Assembly: GCA_905221605.1 (NCBI GenBank) | Contig: CAJNDS010002467.1 | Coordinates: 302,513 to 366,512, forward strand | From: Symbiodinium natans | Lineage: Eukaryota > Sar > Dinophyceae > Suessiales > Symbiodiniaceae | Reading direction: 5' to 3' | Length of the DNA: 64,000 nucleotides | Shown: positions 20,612 through 31,600 of the stretch, one piece after another | Layout of the letters: each line of letters begins with the position of its first letter | How positions within the stretch are numbered: position 1 is the stretch's first letter | Made by a program: the position numbers and the translations under genes | The notes under the pieces: model-generated | Database searches by the model: none | What the model saw: only the letters and a program-made list of their open reading frames with translations | Told to the model about the DNA's origin: nothing

Positions 20612-20678
20612 ATGGGATTCGAACTGGCAACGTGTCAATTAGTAAGGCGACGCCTTATCCATTAGGCTGATCGCCCAA
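20612..20678 (-). pseudogene. tRNA-Arg-like sequence (degenerate or SINE head)
   Basis: On the minus strand GATCAGCCTAATGGATAAGG resembles the D-arm/A-box of tRNA-Arg, and AGTTCGAATCC matches the B-box consensus at the right spacing. The anticodon and T stems do not pair properly, so it is not a functional tRNA. It sits inside the 20467-21506 element. Confidence 0.5.
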
Positions 20679-20812
20679 GTTCTTTATTGGGGGCTCCCCT
20701 CAAATCGGCAATCCAGCCTCGAATGGTTAACCTCAATTTCTTAAATTTAAGGGATTTGGGGTCCGACCCCACCCCCCCCCCCCCGGTGTGAAATTCTTAA
20801 TTTTCCGGACTG

Positions 20813-21037
20813 CCCCCCCCCCTCCCCCCCCCTCCCCCCCCCCCCCTCCCCCCCTCCCCCCCCTCCCCCCCCCCTCCCCTCCCCCCCCCCCCCTCCCCCC
20901 CCTCCCCCCCTCCTCCCCCTCCCCCCCCCCCTCCCCCCCCTCCCCCCTCCTCCCCCTCCCCCCCCCCCCCCCCTCCCCCCCCCCCCCCCCCCTCCCCCCC
21001 CTCCCCCCCCCCCCCCCTCCCCCCCCCCCCCCCCCCC
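20813..21037. repeat. Polypyrimidine (C-run/T) tract
   Basis: Runs of 4-18 C separated by single T. The long proline frame on + and glycine frame on - come from this low complexity only. Confidence 0.95.
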
Positions 21038-21869
21038 AAATTTAAGAACCAGCCCCTCAATTTCTTAACAGCAATCCAGCCCCTCGATTTCGTAAATTTG
21101 GGGTCCAGCCCAATTCCCCCCCCCCCCTCCCCCCCTCCCTGGACCCCAAATTTAAGAAATCGAGGGGCTGGATTTCTTAAATTTAAGAAATTGAGGGGCT
21201 GGATTTCTTGGATTTCTTAAATGTAAGAAATCGAGGGGCTGGATTTCTTAAAAATTAAGAAATCGAGAAGCTGGATTTCTTAAATTTAAGAAATCGAGGG
21301 GCTGAGTTTCTTATTTGAGGGGGTGACTTTTCATTCGGCGGTTGCCAAAAACAACCAAATTTAAGAAATTTAGGGCCCAGGATGAGGGTACCCTCGGTTT
21401 CTTAATTTAGTCTTGCTTTCAATTTTCGCATTTTTAATCCGGGATCCAGCCGCGAGCATGCTCGTTTCTTGATCCAATGATTTCTTAATCAGTGCTGTCA
21501 CTGTACCCTATAACCCTGAACCCTAAACGCTAAACCCGAACTATATAATCCCCAAAAAGGGTATATGTAGGGCCCGAATTCCCTCATTCCTGCCAACCAA
21601 CAGCAAGTAAACTCTGAACCCTGGAGTCGAACTTGATACTCCCACATGTTTAGGGTTTAGGGTTTAGGGTTTAGGGTTTAGGGTTTAGGGTTTAGGGGAA
21701 CCTGGCATTCCCAAATTGCCCCTCCTGCTCGCCTCTTGTCATCACCGGGTCTCACCTCCTTCAGGTCCATTTGTTTTTATTTGAAACAGGGTTGAGATTG
21801 CTGAAGCCCTAAACCCTAAATCCTAAACCATAAGCCCTACTGTTACTCGTAATTGTTTACAATGTGTAT

Positions 21870-21952
21870 GAATGTATGAATGTATGAATGCATGAATGCA
21901 TGAATGTATGAATTTATGAATGTATGTATGTATGTATGAATGTATGTCTTTC
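21870..21952. repeat. (TGAA/TGTA)n microsatellite
   Basis: Tetranucleotide run of GAATGTAT and GAATGCAT words, ~80 bp. Confidence 0.85.
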
Positions 21953-24295
21953 TGCGTGTTTTTGGGTGTCGCTTTGCGGGTACCAATACCATGTCAACCC
22001 TACTTCATGTAGTTTGATGTAGCTAAGCCTTAGGGTTCGTTTTGAGCTCAGCGGCTTAGGGTTTCGAGTTTGGGGCTTAGGTTCTGAGGTTTTAGGTTTC
22101 GGGCTTCAGGGTTCACTTGTTTTTGCCTCAGGCTTTAGGCTGAAGCCTTACCATGTAGCCATGAGTTAGTGTTTAGGGTCCAAAACCCTTGGATCTCTAG
22201 CGTAAACCTTACACCCTACACCCCAAACCTCATGGGTTCCAGTCAGCTACAAGTAGGGCGAAAAGGATATGTCTCATGGTTTGGGCTCCAATTCCCGCAA
22301 CTTGAGTTCGTGGATTGAGGGGACCCCTGCTTGGAAGGGTCCCCCCCCCCCCCCCCGCCCCCGAACCCTCAACCTCAAATTGCCCAAAACCATAAAGCCC
22401 TAAAGCCCTAGAAACCTAAATCCCAAGAACCCGAAAACCCTTGAAACCCTACCCTAAACCCGAGACCCTAAACCCCTTACCCTAAACCCCTAACCTTACG
22501 CCCAAGTCCCCAAACCCTAAACCTAAACCCTAAACCCTAAACCCCATACCCTATGCCCTATACCCTAAACCCTAAACCTTAAACCCTAAACGCACCTCGA
22601 GCCGAGAATGTGGCGGTTGGACCTGCAGGGAGATTTCTTGTTTTGCATGTCCTAGGTCACCTCGGTTGATTCCCTTTTCCTGAATCGTAAACCCTAAGCC
22701 CCCCAAAAATAAGGACAAAAACTCTACACAATTTCTATAGACCCTAAATCTGAAAGGGAATCAGGCGAGGGAGTAGCAGCAGCAGCGGCAGCAGCAGAGC
22801 GAAATGGCTTGAGAAGTGTCCTGCAAGGTTGAGGGTCCAAGCCCGAAGCCCTAAACCCTTGGTTCAGTCTGCCCACCAAGTTCTACACCCTGAACCCTCA
22901 ATCCAAAGCCTCACCCGCGCCACCCAAGCATCCCTTGATGAAGGTCTTGATGGTACCTTAAAGCAGGTATATTTGGGGCATCTTAAAGAGCACTTACAGA
23001 GCTGCGGGGCTTAGGCCCCAAATCCTGGTTTAGGGTTTCAGGGTCTCTCCGGCTATTGCAAATGCTGGCCCGGTAGGTTTGCAACGACTTAGCGTTGGGA
23101 CCTTATAGAGGGCTCAACACCGAACCCTACAAACGCCTAAGAGGGCCTCAACCCCTAAACCCTAGTTAAGCTGAATTAGATCCATGTAATAAAGTAAGTT
23201 TTTGTCCTTTCTCTTACCGTTGGTTCCCAGCAAATGAGGGAATTAGGGCCCTACATATACCCTTTAGAGCATTATATGGGGCACCTCGTTCCCCCATCCC
23301 CTACCAACCAACAGTAAGTTCTTGACACGGATAAGAACATTGCTCTAGGTAAACTCCCTAAACCCTAGACCCTAAACCCTAAACCCCAAACCCTGAACCA
23401 ATTCAACCGAAAATGTAAAGGATCAGATGTGGGTGTAGGGCTTAGGGCTTCAGCCCCAAGCGCCAAGCCCCAACAAAAACCCTAAACCCTAAACCCTATA
23501 CCCTATACCCTAAACCCTAAACCCTAAACCCTAAACCCATAAACCCTAAACCCTCCCTCATCATATGCTTACTGGGCTGCCACGCAATTTTGGCTCGTGG
23601 ACCAAGCAAGCGTAGAGAGTTCCAGCCGAGCCCACAGCAGTCACCAAGTGACAATCCTGCGCCTTAGTTGCATCAAGGCTTTTTATTAAGGGTTTAGGGT
23701 TTAGGGTGCAGGGTTTAGGTTTGGGGTTTAGGGTTTGGGGTTTAGGGTTTACCTGGGACTCTATTTTGCTACAGTGTAGTAGTAGCCACCCTTTACTAGT
23801 AGGTAGAACCCAAACAGCTCTAGGCACAGAGGGTCCTTGGTAGAGCTTAGGGTTTAGGGTTTAGAGTTAAGGGTTTAGTACTGTTTTGAAGGGTGAAGTG
23901 GGTCTGGGAGGATTGTGTTGTTAGCGATTGCCCGCTCCTGTGTGTCGAACACTTGCTTCTGCGCGTTCTGTTGTTGTATGCACTTTAGGCTATAGGGCTT
24001 AGTAGACTTTAGACTTTACAGGATGTAACTTATGTAGGTTTTAGGATTTAGGGTTTGCCTGCTGGCATGAAATGCAGTGTGCATTGGAATTGTTATTCCG
24101 TGTGGCGCAATGCTGTTTGTGTGGCTTGATCATGCATCTATTAGCTTGTATATGTACCAGCCTGTATACATGATTAATCAGTGAATAAGTTAAGCATTGT
24201 GAACATCTGCACTTCCACGGCTCTCCTGGTTTTGCGTCGCACGTATGATGTGCGCGACGTGTCCACTGCAAATCTGGCTTCACGCCTGTCAGGTT
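21953..24295. other. Array-rich region, few exon hints
   Basis: Many short impure arrays (for example 23480-23555), a family C relic near 23225-23345 and a (CAG)-rich patch near 22770. Two weak coding hints: 22602-22627 and 22870-22970 (SLTRATQASLDEGLDGTLKQ before a GT). Neither has enough support to call. Confidence 0.4.
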
Positions 24296-24516
24296 CCCCT
24301 AAAGGTCCATGTACCTGTAGAGTATATCTGGGCTTTGGAGTACTATACTTTAATACTTTTTTTGGTTGTGGGTTCCTATTATGCCTACTTATACCTAAAA
24401 AGTATATACTTTTTTTCCAGGGTCTACCCCAAAGCAGGGATATACTTGGCCCTTACAGGGGTTCCCATATACAAGCTGTAGGGCCCAAGTATATACTATA
24501 TAGGTACATGGACCCT
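24296..24516. mobile_element. Foldback element, family B relative, with inner duplication
   Basis: AAAGGTCCATGTACCTGTAG at the left and TATAGGTACATGGACCCTA at the right are inverted. The inside holds AGTACTATACTT and GGGATATACTTGGCCC, so it may be two nested copies. Confidence 0.6.
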
Positions 24517-24618
24517 AAACCCTAAACCCTAAACCCTAAACCCTGAACCCTAAACCCGGTTCTGGGCTTCCTCTTAAGACGTCGCCGTGTCCGTCTGAGG
24601 TGAACAGGTGTGGGGACG

Positions 24619-24657
24619 ATGCCGGCGCCCAAGCATCCGGATGATAGGGATCCGCAG
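24619..24657 (+). CDS. Possible first coding exon
   Basis: ATG followed by PAPKHPDDRDPQ, ending CCGCAG directly before a TTTAGGG array; a CCCTAAA array lies 60 bp upstream. The partner exons are not identified. Confidence 0.35.
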
Positions 24658-24712
24658 TTTAGGGTTTAGGGTTTAGGGTTTAGGGTTTAGGGTTTAGGGT
24701 TTAGGGTTTAGA
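24658..24712. repeat. TTTAGGG array
   Basis: Begins on the base after the 24619 exon-like segment; if that is an exon, the intron starts with the array. Confidence 0.9.
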
Positions 24713-25206
24713 TCAAGTAGGCATCCTGGATGGTCAGCTCTTAAGTTAACAGCACAAACGCAGAAGGTGCCTTGGGTTAGGGTTAGGCTTTTGAGGTTTA
24801 AAGTGTATTCAGGGTCTATAGAGTTTATGAGCTTTGCAGTTTAAAGGGTCCTAAAGGTGGCCTAGATGGTGCGTAGGATTAAGTAGATTCTAAGGAATTG
24901 AAAAATCAGAAAACATGTGCAGAAAATCTCAAGAGAATTTGGCTAAAGTGTGACACAAAGAAAGTACGCACCAAAAAATGTGAAGAAAACAATTGAATTG
25001 GCTCGTGTTCCACAACCGGAAATATTGCTTTCGCAATATCTCACATCGTCCCACAATATAAGCCCTAAACCCTAAACCCTTATATTTGACATGTTTTCAC
25101 ATGTTTTCCACAGTTTTCTCGAGACCTGATTGAATTTTGGCTCCCGGCTATCCCCATCCCCGCCGCGGCCCCGGGCACCGGACCCGTGTCACACTTTCTC
25201 ACACCT

Positions 25207-25320
25207 TGGTAGCCCAGTGATACCCGTTGCCCTTTTTTTGTTGTTTAAAGTTTCCCTTATAAAACTAGCAAACCCAAAAAAGGGTGCCCTTATCAGAATA
25301 TGGTTGCTGGGCTACCATGC
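25207..25320. mobile_element. Foldback element, family F, copy 1
   Basis: GGTAGCCCAGTGATACCC and GGTTGCTGGGCTACC are inverted ends; inside AAAAAAGGGTGCCCTTAT. Related copies at 34847, 36605 and 55975; the last and the 34847 copy are interrupted by telomere-type units. Confidence 0.7.
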
Positions 25321-25651
25321 ACATGATTCCACGTTTTTGAAGCTGCCGTTCTTCTGGTCGCTTCTCTCTTTCATACTTTTCGAAAACATTCCATTTTAGG
25401 GTTTAGGGTTTAGGGTTTAGGGTTTAGGGATTAGGGATTAGGGTTTAGGGTTTAGGGTTTAGGGTTTAGGGTTTAGGGTTTAGGGAATATGTTTCTGGAT
25501 TCCTGGCTTTCCAGGCTGTGTAGAGAAAAGACCGACATAATTGCAGTGTTGAAGAGTTTTGGGCTTACAGGGCTTCGATTTTTCTAAATCATGGTCCCTT
25601 TGGGCACCTAACTGCAAGGCAATGGAGCTGGAACCCCTGAACCCCACAAGA

Positions 25652-25711
25652 GATCCGAAGTTTAAAGCTGAGAAAGTGGGAGAGAAGGTCGCTTCCCGTT
25701 GTGGGGCAGAG
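25652..25711 (+). CDS. Exon-like segment
   Basis: Open frame DPKFKAEKVGEKVASRCGAE after CAAGAG, with TGA at 25712. Lysine-rich; no family recognised. Confidence 0.35.
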
Positions 25712-25726
25712 TGACAAATACCGGCT

Positions 25727-25815
25727 GGTTCTTAGTAGGGAATGAGGGAATGAGTACCCTATCTAATCCCTTAAAGGGTACATAAAGGGCCCTAATTCCC
25801 TCGTTCCCTACTAAG
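25727..25815. mobile_element. Foldback element, family C, copy 1
   Basis: TTCTTAGTAGGGAATGAGGG pairs with CCCTCGTTCCCTACTAAG. A second copy lies at 29349, and a diverged one at 45390-45500. Confidence 0.7.
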
Positions 25816-26040
25816 TAAGAACCCTAGACCCTACACCCTAAACCCTAGATCCTGAACCCGAAGCCCTAAACCCTAAACCCTAAACCCAGGTTTTGTTGAG
25901 CCCCACCCCGCCCTAAACCCTTTAAATACGTATCCTCATCCCCCTTCTTTGCACTTGTCGCTGATGTACCTTTTCAACTACTGTGCACAAAACACACACC
26001 CTAAACCCTCATCGTCCTCAAGCCCTAAATTCAAGCTCTC

Positions 26041-26106
26041 AACCCTCCGGACCTAGTCGTTGTGAAAATCAAGGGCGCTAGCAACCCAATTGTTCGGTCC
26101 CTGGAA
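26041..26106 (+). CDS. Exon-like segment
   Basis: Open frame PPDLVVVKIKGASNPIVRSL ending before AAG|TAG. The alternation of hydrophobic and charged residues looks coding; edges are unsure. Confidence 0.4.
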
Positions 26107-26349
26107 GTAGAAGGGGGAGTCTCCAAGTTATACGTGGGGTTGTAAGGGTTCTAAAGTGGGTGACTTGGGGTTTAGGGTTTAGGGTTCAGCATCTCTGATC
26201 CAAGCATTCACCAAGGGTGTTTGGCATCACCCCACCCACCTAGAATCCCTTTCATTTGGCAACCCTATCTACCATTTCAGTTCTTACTGCCTTAAGTCCC
26301 CTGAACCCTTCCAGCGAGGGCCCTGAACCCTAAATCCTAAGTCCTATAG

Positions 26350-26735
26350 GCATTACCCCAAAGCACCACCGCAGCCCCAAATAGCTTTAAAAAAAACCCA
26401 AAAAGCTTCAAAACAAAACCCCAAAAAAGGGGGGAGCCTTGCCTGCTCCCGCAATGGAAAAATGCTGATTTTTAGTACTGAAATCGGCGGTTTCGGGACC
26501 CCTCCATTTTCCCCCAAAGAACCACCACAGCCCCAACTAGCTTGAAAAAGCACCAAGAGGCTTTTCAAAGCCGGGTGTCCCGGGGCTCCCCGGGACAGCT
26601 GTCCTGGGGGCGTCCCGGGAGGCCCCAGGACATTTGTTTCGGCAGGGACCCGGGACGTTTGGGGACACGCCAGGACAACCTGTCCCGGGAGGGCCCCTGG
26701 GACAACCCGTCCCGGGGGGGCCCCGGGACAGCCCA
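26350..26735. repeat. CCCGGGACA-type palindromic repeat block
   Basis: The left half carries two similar CCCCAAATAGCTTTAAAAAA-type words (near 26372 and 26534). From 26575 on, about ten CCCGGG/GTCCCGGG/GGGACA words recur at irregular spacing, making many small hairpins. The ORFs read on both strands here are repeat artefacts. Confidence 0.6.
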
Positions 26736-26745
26736 TATTCGATTA

Positions 26746-26862
26746 GGATTTAGGATTTAGGATTTAGGATTTAGGATTTAGGATTTAGGATTTAGGATTT
26801 AGGATTTAGGATTTAGGATTTAGGATTTTGAATTTTGGATTTAGGATTTAGGATTTACAAAA
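26746..26862. repeat. Variant array, unit GGATTTA
   Basis: About sixteen copies of TTTAGGA instead of TTTAGGG, nearly pure. Confidence 0.95.
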
Positions 26863-26900
26863 TCACAAGACGACCCCCATTAAGGTTTAAATATATACAG

Positions 26901-27009
26901 CCCTAAGGGTCCATGTACCTAATTATGGAATACTTGGGCCTTAAAGTACTTCCTATATAAGGACTTTTGGGTCTAAGTATATAATAATAAGGTACATGGA
27001 CCCTTAGGG
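26901..27009. mobile_element. Foldback element, family B, copy identical to 57641-57749
   Basis: Termini CCCTAAGGGTCCATGTACCT and AGGTACATGGACCCTTAGGG are perfect inverted repeats of 20 bp. All 109 bp are identical to 57641-57749 by direct reading, implying recent copying. Confidence 0.85.
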
Positions 27010-27324
27010 CAGGTAAAGAGTGGTTAGGATTTAGGGTTAAAGCGGGTGACAAGTCCAGCTACAATTTCTTTAAGCAACGTTAGGATACTGGGAGGGCCCT
27101 CCCCTGCATAGGGCTGCATGACACTGATGCTTTAAAGGGTGTGGTAGGGTTTAGGGTTTAGGGCTTAGGGTTTAGGGTTTAGGGATCAATAGGAGCCCGT
27201 AAACAGAAGGTTTAGGGGATCGATCCCTACCAATTACCCCATCCCGCATGTCTATGGAGTTTGAGAGGGCACTTGAACGCTAGTTTTGGAAAAGGTCAGC
27301 GAGTTTTCGGGTTTAGGGCTTAGG

Positions 27325-27465
27325 GAACCCTAAACCCTAAACCCTAAACCCCTAACCCCTAACCCCTAACCCCTAAACCCTAAACCCTAGACCCTAAACC
27401 CTAAACCCTAAACCCTAAACCCTAAACCCTAAACCCTAAACCCTAAACCCTAAACCCTAAACCCT
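27325..27465. repeat. CCCTAAA array with a CCCCTAA block
   Basis: Roughly twenty units; four adjacent CCCCTAA units near 27350. It directly precedes an exon-like segment. Confidence 0.95.
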
Positions 27466-27567
27466 ACGTATGGAGTCCCTTTTGCGATGGTTGTGTGCAG
27501 CCAAGGTTTTTCGGCTGTGGTTGCTGCACATCGGCCACAAATGAGCAGGCCACGACCCGAGTCCCTG
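27466..27567 (+). CDS. Exon-like segment
   Basis: 34 codons reading YGVPFAMVVCSQGFSAVVAA and on to RPRPESL, then CTG|GTAGGG (GT donor). It fills the gap between a CCCTAAA and a TTTAGGG array exactly. A second frame opening at ATG 27470 reads ESLLRWLCAAKVFRLWLL and is also plausible. Confidence 0.45.
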
Positions 27568-27698
27568 GTAGGGTTTAGGGTTTAGGGTTTAGGGTTTAGG
27601 GTTTAGGGTTTAGGGTTTAGGGTTTAGGGTTTAGGGTTTAGGGTTTAGGGTTTGGGGTTTAGGGCTTCAGGCTGGGAGTTTAGGGTTCTGGGCGTAAG

Positions 27699-27755
27699 GG
27701 GGCTGTTATGCTCGCGGCTGCTGTTGCCTTCGAGCTCCTCGACCTAGATCCCAAG
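27699..27755 (+). CDS. Exon-like segment
   Basis: 19 codons, GAVMLAAAVAFELLDLDPK, phase 0 at both ends. It starts after GTAAG and ends AAG before GG/GT; TTTAGGG-type repeats on both sides. Downstream, 28070-28120 (IFMEILLEGAQPP after TTCAG) could be a partner. Confidence 0.5.
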
Positions 27756-28059
27756 GGTTTAGTTCAGGGTTTAGGGTTTAGGATTTTAGAGTTTAGGGTT
27801 TAGTGTTTAGGGTTTAGGGTTTAGGGAGCCTTCAGCCGCAACCAACCCGTACAGTAGCGGCCTTTTTCACCTCCCCACGGAACAGCAATGTCCCCACACA
27901 CAAGAGATACGTCAACAAAGTCGTATCGATACGCACATACACACGCATGAACAACATATCTGCACTGATGTCTATGTGTGCATCCTTGTTCATATGCATA
28001 CGTTGTTAAGTTTGATATGATGTAGCTTACAAGCGTGCTCATAGGTCTTGCTCTATCGT

Positions 28060-28980
28060 GTTGTTCAGATATTCATGGAGATCCTTCTTGAAGGGGCGCA
28101 GCCTCCCTGCAGCAGGTACTGAAGATGAGACAGGGTTCGGGCTCGCAGCGCCTAGATATGTTGTTGGTTCCGACGTGTATGCAAGATATATTCACTAACA
28201 AGTCCCTCCTAAACCCTAAACCCTAAACCCTAAACCCTAAACACATGTGAAAGGCTAAGGGTTGGCTTTCCTCTGCACTGCCCTGCGTATCGGGTTTAGA
28301 GTTTAGGGGCCCTAAACCCTAAATCCTAAACCCTAAACCCTAAACCCTAAACCCTAAACCCTAAGCCACGGTTATGGGTGCTTTCTACCTTCTTGGGGGG
28401 CTTAGTTTTCCTGACAACCCCCCTATAATCAAAAAGGGTACTGTGCCCTTTTTATTCCCTGGCTACGCCTGGGCCTAGCTTTGCGCTGGGGTTTGGGGAT
28501 GTTTGGGGTTTGGGTTTCAGGGTTTGGGCTTTTTGGCTTAGCGAATGTCATTAGCCCTGTTCCTATACCTGAAAAACAAACAGCAGAGGCAGAGGGTAAA
28601 TAGACCACATCTTCTTCATGCAAATTTCAGTCTCTAATCTCCCCTCCCCCCCCCCGGCGCCTCTCCCACTCCCCACCCTAAACCCTAAACCATAAGCCCT
28701 AAACCCTAAATCCTAAACCCAAATGGATTTGGGATGTTCCCGCACATGTGCTGTGCTGCAATGAGGAGGCTTCTTTTCGAGGACCGCCACGGCTGGAACC
28801 CGAGTTTTGGAGCAGAAGTTATAGGGTTCAGGGTTCAGGAAGTTCAGGGTTTAGGGTTTAGGGCTTGGGGTTTGGGGTTTAGGGTTTAGGGTTTAGGGGA
28901 AGGAAGCAGAAGTTCCAAACGTGCCCTAAGCCTTGTCCTTAAGAAACCTCTTTGGGGGTAGGGGGGGCAATTAGGTGTGT
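28060..28980. other. Arrays and a possible exon around 28766
   Basis: Holds arrays at 28205-28245 and 28312-28370 and a family F relic near 28405-28470. A segment at 28745-28820 is open in two frames (RRLLFEDRHGWNPSFGAE in one). It is not called because the frames cannot be separated. Confidence 0.35.
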
Positions 28981-28990
28981 TTTGTTGCAG

Positions 28991-29013
28991 GTTGGTGCTT
29001 TCAATCCGCTCAG
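28991..29013 (+). CDS. Possible micro-exon
   Basis: After GTTGCAG, VGAFNPL(R), then CTCAG|GCGATC (GC donor). Only 23 nt; called on splice edges alone. Confidence 0.3.
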
Positions 29014-29146
29014 GCGATCCCTAGGCCACATACCTGAACCCTTGATCCTAAATCCTAAACCCTAAGCCCTAAATCCTAAACCCTAAGCCCTAAACCCTAT
29101 GCCCTAAACCCTAAGCCCTAAGCCCTAAACCCTAAACCCCAAGCCC

Positions 29147-29240
29147 ACGTCGGTGTCGGGCTCGCAGAGGAAGGCATCCGAGGCCGCAGCTTTTGATGCC
29201 CGTCCGACGCAAGGGCCAAGATGTACAATGGACCCCCTGG
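29147..29240 (+). CDS. Exon-like segment
   Basis: Open frame SVSGSQRKASEAAAFDARPT continuing to QGPRCTMDPL, with a CCCTAAG array just before and a TTTAGGG-type array just after. A likely acceptor is TCGCAG at 29167. Confidence 0.45.
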
Positions 29241-29348
29241 TTCTTCTAGTAGGATGTTAGGGTGTAGGGTGAAGGGGGTTTAGGGTTTAGGGTTTAAGGG
29301 TTTAGGGTTTAGGGTTTAGGGTTTAGGGGTTCTCTAAACCCTAGATCC

Positions 29349-29432
29349 TCCCGCTGGTTCTTCGTAGGGAATGAGGGAAATGAGGGCCCGTGCGAGAGTA
29401 TATAGGTACCTCGTTCCCTCATTCCCTACTAA
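29349..29432. mobile_element. Foldback element, family C, copy 2
   Basis: TTCTTCGTAGGGAATGAGGG and CGTTCCCTCATTCCCTACTA ends, ~85 bp apart. Confidence 0.7.
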
Positions 29433-29499
29433 GACTAAGAACCAGCCAGTGGAAGGAACCTGGAGTTTCACGTTAAAAGCTGTACCAAGTAAAAATGCA

Positions 29500-29995
29500 G
29501 GATCCATTATCTTATTTGCTTCTATCTTCATCCTGTCTTACTTTATAAGAAGTCTTTCAATGCAATTCTATTTGATAATTAAGACGTCCAGTAGATCTAA
29601 TGGTTTTTTTTTCTGTGCTTTTGGTTTCTTTCACTTTTCTTTTCTTTGGATAGGCGGTCATTTTCCTGACAACTTCTTTCTTATGGTAATATCTTGACAT
29701 TGCATTATCATCTTCTGATTTTCTGGAGTTTCATTCATAATATTCTTTACGTTTCGTGCATTCGTAAACTACTTTATAAACGTATGACAATTATTCGCTT
29801 CACATTTTATATCATTCCGGGCACAAAGTAATAGTAATAACATAAGCCCGGGCAAATACGATATAAAAGTATTAAGTGAATGAATACGCAGCGGACGTAT
29901 TTTATATTATCTGAAGCCCGCATATTGATGGCATTCTTGTTCGTACTTCGTGCAAGCGCACAGTAAATTTGCGCATTCGCTTCACCTTAGTACAA
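29500..29995. other. AT-rich island without telomere-type repeats
   Basis: About 500 bp of AT-rich sequence, poly-T words and an inverted pair GCCCGGGCA/TTCCGGGCAC around 29815-29855. The hydrophobic frame ending 29697 is likely a composition artefact. Words such as GTGAATGAATACG and GCGCATTCGCTTCAC echo 12823-13160. Confidence 0.5.
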
Positions 29996-30066
29996 TTGGC
30001 TTGCTTGGCAAACCCCAAAAGCTTTGCATGCCCTAAACCCTAAACCATAAACCCTAAAGGCCGGAG

Positions 30067-30121
30067 GATGGCGAAGCGGTGGGCGATATCGAGAGTCCGA
30101 AAGCACAGCGATACGAGCCAG
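30067..30121 (+). CDS. Exon-like segment
   Basis: AG|G start and GCCAG|GACGG (GA donor). Frame DGEAVGDIESPKAQRYEP is open; an alternative frame from ATG 30068 reads MAKRWAISRVRKHSD. CCCTAAA-type repeats before, TTTAGGG after. Confidence 0.4.
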
Positions 30122-30899
30122 GACGGTTTTGGGGGTTTTATTGCTTTATGAGGGTTAGGGTTTAGGGTTTAAAGGGATTCGGGTTTAGGGTTTATGAGGG
30201 TTTAGGGTTTAGGGTTAGGGTCTACAGGGTTTAATTTAAAGTTTGTTAACTTGCACAAATGCTGTTTTTAGCCTGTGTCGTGAAATAGTGCACCTGGAAG
30301 TGTTCGAAAGCACCATCTTGCAACCGTGTCAGAAGCCCTGTGCTGCAAGCGCTGTTTTTCCAATCCCTACTTAGAATGGGTTTGCTAGAATGGTGAAGAC
30401 AAAAGCATTGCAATAGCTTTTGGTGGCAAAATAAGCCCCTCCGGATTCGGAGGGTTGTTTAGAGATGGCATGTCTCAGGGCTTCGGGTTTAGGGTTTAGG
30501 GTTTAGGGTTTTGGGTTTGGAAGTTGAGCGTTTTGGAGTTGGGATGCCTGGCCACTGCTGGCAGGAGCCACGAAGCAGGTTCGGATCTCAGTTATGTGAG
30601 GGTTTAGGGTCTAGGCTTCAGGGTTTACCTGTGAAACCCTAAGCCCTGCGCAATGAGCCCTAAGCCCTGGTGATAACCCCCCCCCCCCCCCCCCCCTCCC
30701 CAACCTCAAGAGAACCATGCTAAACCTGGAAGCCTAAACCCGAAACCCTAAACCACCCTCGAAAACCATCTTTTTGGGTTTGTTTTGGTGGAGACCCTTA
30801 CACCCCAAAGCCCCAACATCCTAAACCCTTGCGAGACCCCGAAGCCCCAATCCTAAACCTGAGCCTTATCAATTTCTGATTTTAGCGGGGCATTAGGGT

Positions 30900-31131
30900 G
30901 TAGACCTTATGACCCTCAATACCCTAAATACCCAAATACCCAAAATACCGTAAACCCTAAACCCAAACATAAAACCCCAAACCCTGAATACCCTAAATAC
31001 CCCACATACCCTCAATACCCTCAATCCTAAATGCCCGAAACCCTACATACCCAAAATTGCCAAAGTACCCAACGTACCCCAAACTCCACACCAGCATGCC
31101 CACTCAGGCCCCGGAAAAATTGTGCGCCGAC

Positions 31132-31190
<59 letters not shown>

Positions 31191-31600
31191 ACGTAAGGAG
31201 GGTTCACCTCCGAGTGGGCCGATGAGGGGTGATCTGGAAGGCTTCGTTTTGCAAACCCATCCAACACGCCGCCAGCGTCGGCGGATACCCAACAAATACC
31301 CTGAATGCAAAAAAACACCCAAAATACCCCAAATACCCCAAACACCCAAAATGCCCAAAATACCCCCAAATACCCACATGCCTAAAAACACCCGAAAAAA
31401 GACCCTAAATACCCTCAACCCTCAGCGCCAAGACCCATTCTGGCCCAAGCTCTCTGCGAGGTTTCGAATTCCCTCAGTACCCTAAATACCCAAAATACCC
31501 TGCAATGAGCCCCAAACCCCAAAATGGCCCTAAATACTAAACCCTTAACCCTAAATACCCAAAATGACCCTCAATACCCTAAATAAAGCTCCCCCGCGAG
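30900..31600. repeat. CCCTAAATA-type degenerate array with a 58-C run
   Basis: Words ACCCTAAATACCCAAAATAC recur irregularly through the block. 31133-31190 is 58 consecutive C. A coding-like stretch (GDLEGFVLQTHPTRRQRRRI) follows the C run at 31222-31290 but has no clear edges. Confidence 0.8.

Larger units (their letters stand above)
20467..21506. mobile_element. 1.04-kb foldback element with tRNA-like and polypyrimidine core
   Basis: 26-bp terminal inverted repeats: GTACAGTGACAGCGCTGGAT at 20467, and the complement of GTACAGTGACAGCACTGATT at 21506; 23 of 26 positions match. Inside are three copies of GAGGGYACCCTC(..)GGTTTCTTAA, a tRNA-like stretch, a ~225-bp C/T tract and several TTTCTTAAATTTAAGAAA-type palindromes with GAGGGGCTGGA. 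No ORF other than the proline-run artefact. No TTTAGGG array interrupts it. Confidence 0.6.

Noticed and set aside
20612-20678. Functional tRNA gene
   Set aside because: A-box and B-box are recognisable but the anticodon and T stems do not pair.
20788-21060. Proline-run and glycine-run ORFs on opposite strands
   Set aside because: Low-complexity C/T tract inside a mobile element.
23575-23605. Dinoflagellate spliced-leader relic (ATTTTGGCTC here and at 25133)
   Set aside because: Only ten bases match; the conserved CCGTAGCC start and CAAG end are missing.
31043-31418. Four overlapping ORFs around the 58-C run
   Set aside because: Homopolymer and degenerate repeat translations without splice support.
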